DNA from: Marinobacter sp. F4218
Lineage (GTDB): Bacteria > Pseudomonadota > Gammaproteobacteria > Pseudomonadales > Oleiphilaceae
DNA: 64,000 bases
Direction: 5' to 3'
Assembly (NCBI RefSeq): GCF_019443085.1
Contig: NZ_JAHZIL010000003.1
Span: forward strand, 2,046,001-2,110,000
Under the pieces are notes generated by a model, which made no database searches, had not been told where the DNA came from, and was given only the letters and a program-made list of their open reading frames with translations. Both the position numbers and the translations under genes were made by a program. Shown here piece by piece: positions 50,738 to 59,480 of the stretch (the first letter of the stretch is position 1; every line of letters begins with the position of its first letter).

Positions 50738-51793
50738 CTAGCTCCTGTCACTGACGCCAGCATCGGCAAAGCTGGCCATGCCGTTGTGGAGGGCGCAGGC
50801 GGAACGCAGCAGAGGAACTGCCACCGCCGCGCCACTGCCTTCCCCCAGGCGCATCCCGAGCGATAGCAGGGGCGAGGACGCCAGCGCATCGAGGACCCGA
50901 CGATGGCCGGGCTCGGCGGATTGGTGTCCGAAATACAGCCACTGGCCGAGTTCCGGTTGTTGACGGACCGCCACCAACGCTGCGACAGAGACAATGTAGC
51001 CGTCAATCAACACCGGAATCCGGCGGCCCGCGGCTCCCAGGATTGCGCCGGCTATGGCCGCAATTTCCAGTCCCCCCAGCGACGCGAGAGCGCCCATTGG
51101 CGACTGGTCCTCGCCGTGCCGACCCAGCGCCCGTTTGATGACCTCCGCCTTGTGACAGACGCCCCGGGCATCGAGGCCGGTACCGGGCCCGGATAGCGCA
51201 TCCGGATTCTGACCCAGCAGGCAGCAGGCCAGCGCCGTGGCTGCGGTGGTGTTGCCAATGCCCATATCCCCGGCGATGAACAGTTGGGCTCCTGCCTCGG
51301 CCGCCCGCTGGGCGGCGTGGTCCCCTGCCGTCAGGGCCGCGCCGACCTCGCTTTCGGTCATGGCCGGTTCCTGGGCCAGGTTCCCTGTTTGCGGCCTGAT
51401 GGTCGCGTCCACCACACCGCTGAGTCCGTCTGGCACCTCACCCACGGTTCCCAGGTTGACCACCTCCAGTGACGCGCCAAGGTGCCGTGCCATAACGCTG
51501 ATCGCGGCGCCGCCATGGGCAAAGTTGGCAATCATCTGGGCCGTCACCGCTTGCGGGAAGGCAGAAATGCCCTCCGCACAGACACCGTGGTCACCGGCAA
51601 AGACGGCGATGTGAACCCGGTCGACGGCCGGCGTTGCGGTTGCCTGCTGGCCGCTCAAGGTAATCGCGATCTGCTCCAGCGTGCCGAGGGAGCCGGGCGG
51701 TTTGGTCAGCACAGACTGCCTCTGGCGGGCCTGTTCGCGGCAATGTTCGTCGGTTCGGGGCAGAGGCCGGGTCCAGCAGTCGGGCAGAGTCAT
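50738..51793 (-). CDS. cobT: Nicotinate-nucleotide-dimethylbenzimidazole phosphoribosyltransferase
   Basis: 351 residues, the usual CobT length. Motifs: KPPGSLGTLEQIA, FAGDHGVCAEGISAFP, GDMGIGNTTAATAL and the catalytic glutamate in MRLGEGSGAAVA. It makes alpha-ribazole phosphate from dimethylbenzimidazole and nicotinate mononucleotide, using the base made by BluB encoded later in the window. ATG 51793 is preferred over a GTG at 51835. It is divergent from cbiB; the 126 bases between show no riboswitch. Confidence 0.93.
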   Translation of the reverse strand: MTLPDCWTRPLPRTDEHCREQARQRQSVLTKPPGSLGTLEQIAITLSGQQATATPAVDRVHIAVFAGDHGVCAEGISAFPQAVTAQMIANFAHGGAAISVMARHLGASLEVVNLGTVGEVPDGLSGVVDATIRPQTGNLAQEPAMTESEVGAALTAGDHAAQRAAEAGAQLFIAGDMGIGNTTAATALACCLLGQNPDALSGPGTGLDARGVCHKAEVIKRALGRHGEDQSPMGALASLGGLEIAAIAGAILGAAGRRIPVLIDGYIVSVAALVAVRQQPELGQWLYFGHQSAEPGHRRVLDALASSPLLSLGMRLGEGSGAAVAVPLLRSACALHNGMASFADAGVSDRS

Positions 51794-51919
51794 GGCATGA
51801 TTCCAGTCGGGTGAGACAGGCGCCCGATACTCCACCGAGGCTGAAACGGTGTCAAGGTTGGCTTTGGGTCGAGTAGACTGTCGCTCCTGACGGAACCTGA
51901 GAGCTATGGAGCCCTATTT

Positions 51920-52855
51920 TTGGACGGTGTGTTGGAATCGGTGGCGGTGTGTGCTGTAGCGCTGGTGCTGGATCGGTGGCTGGGTGAGCCCCGGCGCTGG
52001 CACCCGGTGGTCGGCTTTGGGCAACTCGCCGGCTGGATTGAGCATCAGGTCAACCGGTCCCGGCCGGCGGGCATTGGCCGGGGTGTCCTGGCGGTGCTGG
52101 CTCTGGTGGTTCCCGTTACCCTGGCGCTCTGGTTGCTGGTCGGGATGCTGTCGCCAGCCTTTTTGCTGGTCCTGGAAGTTCTCACGCTCTGGTTGGCGTT
52201 GTCGTTGCGTGGTCTCGCCGAGCACGGTCTGGCCGTCGCCCGCCCGCTGGCCGGACACCGGCTGGACGAGGCTCGCACACAGGTGGCCCGGATTGTCAGC
52301 CGGGATGCGGCCGCGCTGGATGAACGCGGGGTGGCGGCTGCCGCCACCGAATCGATGCTCGAGAATGGGGCGGATGCGGTGTTTGCCAGTCTGTTCTGGT
52401 TTCTCGTGGCCGGGGTACCCGGGGTTGTGCTGCACCGGATGATCAATACCCTTGATGCCATGTGGGGCTATCGGACCCCCCGATTTTACCGGTTCGGCCG
52501 CTGCGCCGCCCGGCTGGACGATGCCATGAACTGGGTGCCCGCCCGGTTGACGGCACTGACCTACGCCTGCCTTGGCAACACCCGCCGCGCCTGGCGCTGC
52601 TGGCGTACCCAGGCGCCGCTCTGGGACAGTCCGAACGCCGGACCGGTCATGGCTGCCGGTGCGGGTGCTCTGGGGGTCCGGCTGGGTGGCCCCGCGCCCT
52701 ATGCCACCGGAATCAAGGATCGCCCGTGGCTGGGCAGCGGCACCGAGCCAGAGGCCGGAACCATTCGTGATGCCATCCGATTGGTTCATCTTGGTGTCGG
52801 GCTCTGGCTTGCTGCCCTGGTTTTGCTGGTTGGCGCCCAGGAGGTGCTGTGGTGA
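51920..52855 (+). CDS. cbiB: Adenosylcobinamide-phosphate synthase
   Basis: 311 residues with several membrane helices. The family opening ALVLDRWLGEPRRWHPVVGFG, then DEARTQVARIVSRD, ESMLENGADAVFASLFWF and YATGIKDRPWLG are all CbiB/CobD features. It attaches aminopropanol phosphate to cobyric acid. It appears to start at TTG 51920 after TATGGAG; a GTG at 51929 is a second choice. The next gene starts within its stop codon (GTGA). Confidence 0.92.
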   Translation: MDGVLESVAVCAVALVLDRWLGEPRRWHPVVGFGQLAGWIEHQVNRSRPAGIGRGVLAVLALVVPVTLALWLLVGMLSPAFLLVLEVLTLWLALSLRGLAEHGLAVARPLAGHRLDEARTQVARIVSRDAAALDERGVAAAATESMLENGADAVFASLFWFLVAGVPGVVLHRMINTLDAMWGYRTPRFYRFGRCAARLDDAMNWVPARLTALTYACLGNTRRAWRCWRTQAPLWDSPNAGPVMAAGAGALGVRLGGPAPYATGIKDRPWLGSGTEPEAGTIRDAIRLVHLGVGLWLAALVLLVGAQEVLW

Positions 52856-53880
52856 CCGGCCCGTCTCGATTAGCCCATGGCGGCCGGCTCACCGAGGCTG
52901 CCCGGCGCTGGAACCGACCGGTCGATCAGTGGCTGGACCTGTCCACCGGCATCAATCCGCTGGGCTGGCCGGTGCCGGACATTCCCGCGTCGGTCTGGCA
53001 GCGTCTGCCGGAGGACAACGACGATCTGGAGGCTGTGGTTCGGGACTGGTGCGGCGCGCCCGCGACATCAGTCTGTGTCCCGGTACCCGGCAGTCAGGCC
53101 GCGATACAGACCTTACCCCGCCTGCGTCGGGCCTGCCGGGTCGGTGTGCCTGAGCCCGGTTACGCTGAACACGCCCACTGCTGGGCCTCTGCGGGCCACG
53201 TCGTGGTGCCGGTAACCGATGCCGATCTGGCGGCCGGTGATGACTGGCTTGATGCGCTCGATGTGGTCGTCTGGATCAACCCCAATAATCCGACCGGACG
53301 ACGCCTTGAACGCGACCGGCTCCTGGGCTGGCTGGCGCGTCTGCAGGCGCGGGGGGGCTGGCTCGTTGTCGACGAGGCGTTCCTGACCGCGGGGGACAGT
53401 GCCAGTCTTGCCGCCGTGTCAGGCCAGCCCGGGCTGGTGGTGCTCAAGTCCCTTGGCAAGTTTTTCGGCCTGGCGGGGGTGCGTGCCGGCGCGGTCCTGA
53501 CCGACGCCGCCATCGGCGAGGGGCTCAGGGTTGTGACTGGCCCATGGGCGCTCAGCGGACCTGCCCGCTTCCTGATGGCTCGGGCGCTGCAGGACACCCG
53601 TTGGCAAGACAGCGCCGAAAGCCACCTGCGTGGGGCATCGCAGCGCCTGGGCGAACTTCTGGCCGGACTGGGCCTGCCCGGCACCCAGGGTACGCTCCTG
53701 TTCCGATACCTCCCGCATCCCGGAGCCGGTCACCTGCACGCGGAGCTGGCCCGGCAAGGCATTCTGGTGCGGCATTTCGACCGACCGGCGGCGCTTCGGC
53801 TTGGTCTCCCGGGGCCCGAATCGGACTGGCAAAGACTTGCCCGGGGTCTCGAGGGCATGTCATTTGTCATTGACCAGTGA
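52852..53880 (+). CDS. cobD: L-threonine-O-3-phosphate decarboxylase, PLP-dependent
   Basis: 342 residues of the aminotransferase fold I. WLDLSTGINPLGWPVP opens it, NPNNPTGRRL binds the cofactor carboxylate, and the PLP lysine is in VLKSLGKFFGLAGVRAG. It makes aminopropanol phosphate for the CbiB reaction. Start GTG 52852 overlaps the cbiB stop and follows AGGAGG by six bases. It is last in the short cbiB-cobD unit. The riboswitch of the btuB operon begins about 30 bases after the stop. (Named cobC in the Pseudomonas denitrificans scheme.). Confidence 0.9.
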   Translation: MTGPSRLAHGGRLTEAARRWNRPVDQWLDLSTGINPLGWPVPDIPASVWQRLPEDNDDLEAVVRDWCGAPATSVCVPVPGSQAAIQTLPRLRRACRVGVPEPGYAEHAHCWASAGHVVVPVTDADLAAGDDWLDALDVVVWINPNNPTGRRLERDRLLGWLARLQARGGWLVVDEAFLTAGDSASLAAVSGQPGLVVLKSLGKFFGLAGVRAGAVLTDAAIGEGLRVVTGPWALSGPARFLMARALQDTRWQDSAESHLRGASQRLGELLAGLGLPGTQGTLLFRYLPHPGAGHLHAELARQGILVRHFDRPAALRLGLPGPESDWQRLARGLEGMSFVIDQ

Positions 53881-53910
53881 GTGACCGATTGCTAGCCTTG
53901 CCGCTCGTTT

Positions 53911-54100
53911 TCAGGTGCCCCGATGCGATGTTTTGCCGACATCGCAGGGGTGAAACGGGAAGCCGGTGAGAGTCCGGCGCTGCCCCCGCAACGGTATGTG
54001 AGTTAACGGTGATCGAGTGCGCCACTGTGCCCAGGCATGGGAAGGCGATCACCGCAGTGCGCTTGGCCGCACCGCTCATAAGCCCGGAGACCGGCCTGTT
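53911..54100 (+). ncRNA. Cobalamin riboswitch upstream of btuB
   Basis: All core parts are seen in order: CAGGTGCCCC, a P3-type hairpin, GGGTGAAACGGGAAGCCGGT, GAGAGTCCGGCGCTGCCCCC, GCAACGGTATGTGAG, CCACTG, TGGGAAGG, and AAGCCCGGAGACCGGCCTG. This is the AdoCbl-type aptamer. It lies in the 361-base gap 53881-54241 before the TonB-dependent receptor and should lower btuB and following transport and synthesis genes when cobalamin is plentiful. Ends are approximate. The expression platform (about 54100-54240) probably masks the ribosome site. Confidence 0.95.
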
Positions 54101-54241
54101 TACACACCAGACGTTGCGGAGGGCGACGGCGGTGGGTGAACTGCCTCCCGGGCCCGTGACTACTCTTACCCACCCGCCAGACCTGCCCCGCGCAACCCGA
54201 CAAGAATCCCCCGCACGGGTGCGTGCGGCGTGTGAGTGAGT

Positions 54242-56110
54242 ATGGTTATGAGTTTCCTGAAAGACAGTCTGCCCAACGTCGGGGCTGGCGTTATCCTGAG
54301 TTCCCTGCCCCTGGTTTCCGGTCTTGCAATGGCCGAACAGTCCTCCGTTTCCGGCGATGCCACCGAGCTTGATCCGATTGTTGTTACCGCCACCCTCGGC
54401 CCGCGAACCGTGGGTGAAAGCCTGTCGTCAGTGACCGTGCTGGATGAAGACACCGTCGAAAAGCAGGCTCCGAATGAGTTTGCGGACCTGCTCCGGGGCC
54501 AGCCGGGTGTGACGGTGGTCTCCAACGGGGCGTTCGGCAAGAACACCAGTGTGTATACCCGCGGTACCTCCAATGATTCCACGGTGCTGCTGCTCGATGG
54601 CATCCGGATCCGGTCGGCAACCAGCGGCGGTGCGCCCTGGCAGTTCGTGCCCAAGGAGCTGATTGAGCGGGTCGAGATTGTGCGGGGCCCCCGCAGCAGT
54701 CTTTACGGTGCGGATGCGGTTGGCGGTGTGATCCAGGCCTTTACCCTGAGGCCGGAAGCGGGCCCGCGCGGCTGGGTTGAAGCCGGTGGTGGCAGTTTTG
54801 ATACCCGCAAAGGGGCGGCGGGCGTAAGCCTGGGCGATGGTGTCACCAGTTTCAGTGTGAGCGGCGTACACAAGAACACCGACGGTACCGAACTGATCGA
54901 AGGTGGCGAGGATCGCGGTTTCCGCAACAGTGCGGGTGTCGCCCGCCTGAGCCATACGCTGCCCAATGGCGGCGAAGCCGGAGTGTCGGTGTTCGAATCC
55001 CGGGGCAACACCGAGTTTGAGGGCGGAAACACCGATTTCACGCTCCGGGCGGTTGGTTTTTCCCTGGACACGCCGCTGAGCGACTACTGGCGCACCCGCA
55101 TTGACCTGAACGAGGCACGGGACGAGCAGGAAACCGCGAACGATGCCTTCGCCGATTCGGTATTCAACACCCGCACCCGCACCGCGCGCTGGGAAAATAC
55201 CTTCACCCGCGACGTGCATGAGCTGGTCCTAGGCAGCGAGCTCTCCTCGGATGAGGTCAAATCGAGCACGGGCTTCGACGAAAACAGCCGGAACAACGCC
55301 GCGCTCTTCGGTCAGCTGCGCCTGAATTTCGGGCCGACCGACGTCCAGGTCAGTCTGCGTGGCGACGACAACGAAGCCTATGGGCGGGAGGAAACCGGCG
55401 GGGTCGCCCTCGGGCACGCGTTCGACCGTTCGCACCGGATTCGGGTCAGTTACGGCACCTCGTTCCGTGCGCCCACGTTCAATGATCTCTATTACCCCCT
55501 GGAAACCTACTCCTTCGGCGGCTCCTACGCCGGTAATCCCGACCTGAAACCCGAGGAAAGCAGCGCCGTGGAGTTGGGCTTCAGCGGGCGCTATCCGGAC
55601 TGGTTCTGGGACGTGGCGGCGTATCAACTGGACATTGATAACCTGATTGCGCTCTCCGACGATGGCGCGGGCAATCTACGCCCGGAAAACGTGAACGAGG
55701 CGGAGATCCGCGGCCTGGAGCTGGGGGCCGGTTTCGAACGGGGCGGCTGGCGGACTCATCTGGCGCTGACACTGACCGATGCCCGCGATGCCGGCACCGA
55801 CAATCGGCTGCGCCGTCGCAGTGGGCAGGGCGCACGACTGGACATCGATCGTGATATCAACACCTGGACCCTCGGCGGCACCCTGGTGGCCGAGGGCTAC
55901 CGTTACGACGATGCGGCCAACACCAAGCGGCTGCCGGGCTATGGCACACTGGACCTGCGCGCGATCTGGCGCTTTGCACCGGACTGGACCGGCAAGCTGA
56001 GTGTTACCGACGTGTTCGACCGGACCTACGCGACCGCCGAGCGTTTCGATGGCCGCCAGTACCTGTCGGCTGGCCGAACCGCGATGGCGTCGATACGGTA
56101 TGAGCTTTGA
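54242..56110 (+). CDS. btuB: TonB-dependent cobalamin receptor (BtuB-like)
   Basis: 622 residues. A signal region (about 1-29) precedes the TonB box-like IVVTATLGPRTVGE, a plug domain (SSVTVLDEDTVEKQAPNEFADLLRGQPGVTV; VYTRGTSNDSTVLLLDGIRI; RGPRSSLYGADAVGGVI), and a 22-strand-type barrel ending SIRYEL. It takes corrinoids across the outer membrane. The riboswitch immediately upstream fixes the cobalamin role. The start is uncertain: GTG 54236, ATG 54242 and ATG 54248 are in frame and the ribosome site is weak, as riboswitch control would allow. Confidence 0.92.
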   Translation: MVMSFLKDSLPNVGAGVILSSLPLVSGLAMAEQSSVSGDATELDPIVVTATLGPRTVGESLSSVTVLDEDTVEKQAPNEFADLLRGQPGVTVVSNGAFGKNTSVYTRGTSNDSTVLLLDGIRIRSATSGGAPWQFVPKELIERVEIVRGPRSSLYGADAVGGVIQAFTLRPEAGPRGWVEAGGGSFDTRKGAAGVSLGDGVTSFSVSGVHKNTDGTELIEGGEDRGFRNSAGVARLSHTLPNGGEAGVSVFESRGNTEFEGGNTDFTLRAVGFSLDTPLSDYWRTRIDLNEARDEQETANDAFADSVFNTRTRTARWENTFTRDVHELVLGSELSSDEVKSSTGFDENSRNNAALFGQLRLNFGPTDVQVSLRGDDNEAYGREETGGVALGHAFDRSHRIRVSYGTSFRAPTFNDLYYPLETYSFGGSYAGNPDLKPEESSAVELGFSGRYPDWFWDVAAYQLDIDNLIALSDDGAGNLRPENVNEAEIRGLELGAGFERGGWRTHLALTLTDARDAGTDNRLRRRSGQGARLDIDRDINTWTLGGTLVAEGYRYDDAANTKRLPGYGTLDLRAIWRFAPDWTGKLSVTDVFDRTYATAERFDGRQYLSAGRTAMASIRYEL

Positions 56111-56164
56111 TCCGGACCGGATGACAACATGGCCGCTGGCCAGACTCGATAGGTGAAACCATAC

Positions 56165-57058
56165 ATGCTGACCATCAGGTGGTTCAGGGTAACGACACTG
56201 GCGCTGCTGGCGTGGCTAATGCCCGCGCTTACCAGCGCCGAGGTCTGCGCCGTGGACGACACCGGTCGCCGGATCTGTCTGCCCGAGCCGGCCCAGCGCA
56301 TTGCCGCCCTGTCTCCGGGGGCGACGGAACTGGTGTGGGCGGCAGGCGCCGGTGACCAGGTGGTGGCTGTGGTGGCCTACAGCGATTACCCGGAAATGGC
56401 GAAAACGGTGCCGTCCGTGGGCAGTCATACCCGGCTCGACCTTGAGGCCCTGATCAGCCTGCGGCCGGACCTGGTGATTGGCTGGGTGACGGGCAATCCG
56501 GGCGAACAGCTGGATGCACTGGACGACCTCGGCCTGCCGGTCTTTGCGATCGAGCCTCGAACGTTCGAAGGCGTCTCGTCGGCCATCGAGCGACTGGCGG
56601 TGCTGGCCGGCACCGAGTCCACGGGGTTTGCCGAAGCAGACGCCTTCCGGAAGGGCATGGCCAGCCTGCGCACCCGCTTTCAACAGGCATCGCCGGTTCC
56701 GGTGTTTTATCAGGTCTGGGATGAGCCACTGATGTCGGTCAATGACCAGCACCTGATCGGCAAGGTGATCACCCTTTGCGGCGGTCGCAATGTTTTTGGC
56801 GACCTTGACCGGCTGGTGCCACGGATCAGCACCGAAGCGGTGCTGGCGGCCAACCCGGAAGCCATACTGGCCGGTGGAATGGGGGAGGAGAACCGCCACT
56901 GGCTGACGCGCTGGGCCGGTTTTCCCGAGTTACGCGCCACCGCACAGGGCAACCTGTTCTTCGTGCCGCCCTCCCTGATTCAGCGGCCAACACCGCGTAT
57001 GCTGGAGGGCAGCCGTCTGTTCTGTGAGAAACTGGAGACTGCCCGTGCCCGTCGGTAG
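56165..57058 (+). CDS. btuF: Periplasmic cobalamin-binding protein (BtuF-like)
   Basis: 297 residues with a signal peptide at about 1-26 (ending TSAEVCAVDD). The class III binding-protein fold is visible: RIAALSPGATELVWAAGAGDQVVAVVAYSDYPE, LEALISLRPDLVIGW and the late GGRNVFGDL. ATG 56165 follows AGGTGA; the GTG at 56153 is less likely. It passes corrinoid from BtuB to the BtuC/BtuD importer encoded next. Heme or siderophore binding proteins share the fold, but the B12 context decides. Confidence 0.88.
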   Translation: MLTIRWFRVTTLALLAWLMPALTSAEVCAVDDTGRRICLPEPAQRIAALSPGATELVWAAGAGDQVVAVVAYSDYPEMAKTVPSVGSHTRLDLEALISLRPDLVIGWVTGNPGEQLDALDDLGLPVFAIEPRTFEGVSSAIERLAVLAGTESTGFAEADAFRKGMASLRTRFQQASPVPVFYQVWDEPLMSVNDQHLIGKVITLCGGRNVFGDLDRLVPRISTEAVLAANPEAILAGGMGEENRHWLTRWAGFPELRATAQGNLFFVPPSLIQRPTPRMLEGSRLFCEKLETARARR

Positions 57059-57076
57059 CCTTCGGGAGCCCCGGCC

Positions 57077-58048
57077 ATGACCCGCTCGGTCTCACGTCCG
57101 CTGTGGTTGCTGGCCCTGGCCGGGCTGGCAGCCATCGGTCTGTCGGTCAGCGTCGGCAGTGTCGGCGTCGGGCTGTCGGACCTTCTGGCCGTGCTAGCCG
57201 GCCAGGGCACCGACCTGCAGCAAACGCTGATTCTTGATCTTCGCCTGCCGCGGACCCTGGCGGCCTTCGCCACCGGCGGGCTGCTGGCCGTGGCCGGTGC
57301 CCTGATGCAGGTGCTCCTGCGCAATCCGCTGGCGGACCCCTATGTACTGGGATTGTCCGGGGGGGCTGCCGTCGGCGCCTTGCTGGCCATGCTGGCCGGA
57401 GTGGGCGGCATGCTGGTGTCCGGTTCCGCCTTTGCCGGCGCCCTGCTCGCGACCTTCCTGGTCTTCGGCCTCGCCCACGGGACCGGAAGCTGGACACCGT
57501 CCCGGTTGTTGCTGACCGGGGTGGTGGTAGCGGCCGGCTGGGGTGCGATCATTACGCTGATTCTCGCCGTCAGTCCGGCCCAGCGACTGCCGGGCATGCT
57601 GTACTGGCTCATGGGGGATGTGTCTTACGCGCGCTCTCCCGCCCCGGCATTGCTGCTCTTGCTGGGCGCCTGTTTCCTGGTGGTGCCGCTGGGGCGGAGC
57701 CTGAATGTGCTGGCTCGTGGCCCCCTTCAGGCGGCCGTGCTTGGCGTGTCGGTGCGTCCGCTGGAGTGGTTGGTATACATTGTCGCGAGCCTGTTGACGG
57801 CGACTGCAGTGACCACTGCCGGCAGTATCGGCTTCGTGGGTCTCGTGGTGCCGCACATGCTTCGCCTCGTGTTCGGCAATGACCAGCGCCTGATCCTGCC
57901 AGCCTGTGCCCTGGCCGGCGGCACGCTGCTGGTGCTGGCGGATACCCTGGCCCGGGTGGTGATTGCCCCCGAGCAGCTGCCGGTGGGGGTAATCACCGCG
58001 CTGCTTGGGGTGCCCACTTTCCTGTATCTGCTTTACCGGAGCCGCTGA
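57077..58048 (+). CDS. btuC: Cobalamin ABC transporter permease (FecCD family)
   Basis: 323 residues, about ten membrane helices. Family motifs: LRLPRTLAAFATGGLLAVAGALMQVLLRNPLADPYVLGLSGGA, and the late GSIGFVGLVVPHMLRLVFG. GGGAG precedes the ATG. It follows btuF by 18 bases, and its stop overlaps the btuD start by one base (TGATG). It forms the inner-membrane channel for corrinoids. Confidence 0.9.
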   Translation: MTRSVSRPLWLLALAGLAAIGLSVSVGSVGVGLSDLLAVLAGQGTDLQQTLILDLRLPRTLAAFATGGLLAVAGALMQVLLRNPLADPYVLGLSGGAAVGALLAMLAGVGGMLVSGSAFAGALLATFLVFGLAHGTGSWTPSRLLLTGVVVAAGWGAIITLILAVSPAQRLPGMLYWLMGDVSYARSPAPALLLLLGACFLVVPLGRSLNVLARGPLQAAVLGVSVRPLEWLVYIVASLLTATAVTTAGSIGFVGLVVPHMLRLVFGNDQRLILPACALAGGTLLVLADTLARVVIAPEQLPVGVITALLGVPTFLYLLYRSR

Positions 58049-58827
58049 TGAGAGCCCTGCACACCCGCGAGCTGGTGATCGATATTCCGGATCGGGCCGA
58101 TGGCAGCCCGCTCGGGTTGACCGTCGCTCCCGGGCAGATGTGGGGCGTGCTCGGGCCGAACGGCGCCGGCAAGACCACCTTGCTCCACACCCTCGCTGGC
58201 CTGCGTCCCCCGCGCCATGGCCAGGTGTACCTGGGGGATCAGCCGCTGGCGGATCTGAGGCGCAGGCTGGTGTCGCAACAGCTGGGGCTGGTGTTCCAGG
58301 AACGCCAGGACGGTTTTCCGGCCACCGTGCTGGAGACGGCGCTGATCGGTCGGCATCCCTGGCTGTCGCCCTGGCAGATGGAGAGCGGTGAGGACCTGGC
58401 CAGCGCCCGGGCTGCCCTCGAGCAACTGGATGTCGGTCATCTCGCCGACCGGCTGGTCAATACCCTGTCCGGCGGTGAGCGCCAGCGCGTGGCCATTGCC
58501 ACAGTGCTGACCCAGAATCCGTCCCTGTGGCTGCTGGATGAGCCCACCAACCATCTTGACCTGCACCACCAGGTGGCGGTGATGCAGTTGCTGAAATCGC
58601 TCGCCAGCGCCGGCCGTGCGGTGTTCATGTGTTTGCACGACCTGAACCTGGCGGCCCGCTGGTGTGACCATATCCTGTTGTTGTACCCCAGTGGCGACGC
58701 CTGCTGGGGCCCGGCCGACCACATGCTGGTGCCCGAGGCCCTGGAAAGCCTCTACGGCCAGAAACTGATTACCGTGGAGGCCGATGGTGCCCCGGTATTC
58801 GTGCCCGCCCGGTCCGGTATGGACTAG
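58048..58827 (+). CDS. btuD: Cobalamin ABC transporter ATPase
   Basis: 259 residues. Walker A GPNGAGKTTLLHTLAG, signature LSGGERQRVAIA, Walker B LWLLDEPTNHLDL and the switch histidine in MCLHDLNLA. It powers import with BtuC. The start overlaps the btuC stop by one base. The C-terminal tail (LESLYGQKLITVEADGAPVFVPA) is typical of FecE/BtuD proteins. Confidence 0.92.
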   Translation: MRALHTRELVIDIPDRADGSPLGLTVAPGQMWGVLGPNGAGKTTLLHTLAGLRPPRHGQVYLGDQPLADLRRRLVSQQLGLVFQERQDGFPATVLETALIGRHPWLSPWQMESGEDLASARAALEQLDVGHLADRLVNTLSGGERQRVAIATVLTQNPSLWLLDEPTNHLDLHHQVAVMQLLKSLASAGRAVFMCLHDLNLAARWCDHILLLYPSGDACWGPADHMLVPEALESLYGQKLITVEADGAPVFVPARSGMD

Positions 58828-58865
58828 GAAACCCGTTGCATCCAACCCGTCTGGAGGACTCGATC

Positions 58866-59477
58866 ATGCGTGAACGCGCCAAAGACCCGGAACGTCATGC
58901 CCGCCGCATGGCGGCGAAACAGAAAATCATGCAGGAACGCATTGCCCGGGCCCAGAAGGAGCAGGGTGTGTTGCTGGTCCTGACCGGCCCTGGCAAGGGC
59001 AAGAGCAGTTCCGGCTTCGGTATGGTGGCGCGGGCGCTGGGCCATGGCATGAAGGTAGGCATCGTCCAGTTCATCAAGGGCGCGTTCAGCACCGGCGAGG
59101 AAGCCTTTTTCCGGGATCTGCCGAACGTGGATTACCACGTCATGGGGCAGGGCTACACCTGGGACACCCAGAACCGTGACCAGGACGTGGCTGCCGCGGC
59201 CAGTGCCTGGAACGTCGCCGCCCGGATGCTCGGTGATGACAGCTATGACCTGGTGCTGCTGGACGAGCTGAACATCGCGCTCAAATACGACTACCTGGAC
59301 CTCGACCGGGTGCTGGATGACCTGCAGGCCCGCCCGGAAATGCAGCATGTGGTGGTGACCGGCCGGTCCGCCCCGCACGAACTGGTGGATCTCGCCGACA
59401 CCGTCACCGAAATGGGTGTGGTCAAGCATGCGTTCAAGGACCAGGGCGTCAAGGCCCAGAAAGGGGTCGAGCTCTAA
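58866..59477 (+). CDS. cobO: Corrinoid adenosyltransferase
   Basis: 203 residues. The P-loop is LTGPGKGKSSSGFGMVARALGHG, followed by VGIVQFIKGAFSTGEE and DLVLLDELNIALKYDYLDL, all typical of CobO/BtuR. It adds the adenosyl group to Co(I) corrinoid, activating scavenged cobinamide or cobyrinate. ATG 58866 follows GGAGGA. It sits 38 bases after btuD and 3 bases before cobQ. Confidence 0.93.
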   Translation: MRERAKDPERHARRMAAKQKIMQERIARAQKEQGVLLVLTGPGKGKSSSGFGMVARALGHGMKVGIVQFIKGAFSTGEEAFFRDLPNVDYHVMGQGYTWDTQNRDQDVAAAASAWNVAARMLGDDSYDLVLLDELNIALKYDYLDLDRVLDDLQARPEMQHVVVTGRSAPHELVDLADTVTEMGVVKHAFKDQGVKAQKGVEL

Positions 59478-59480
59478 AAC

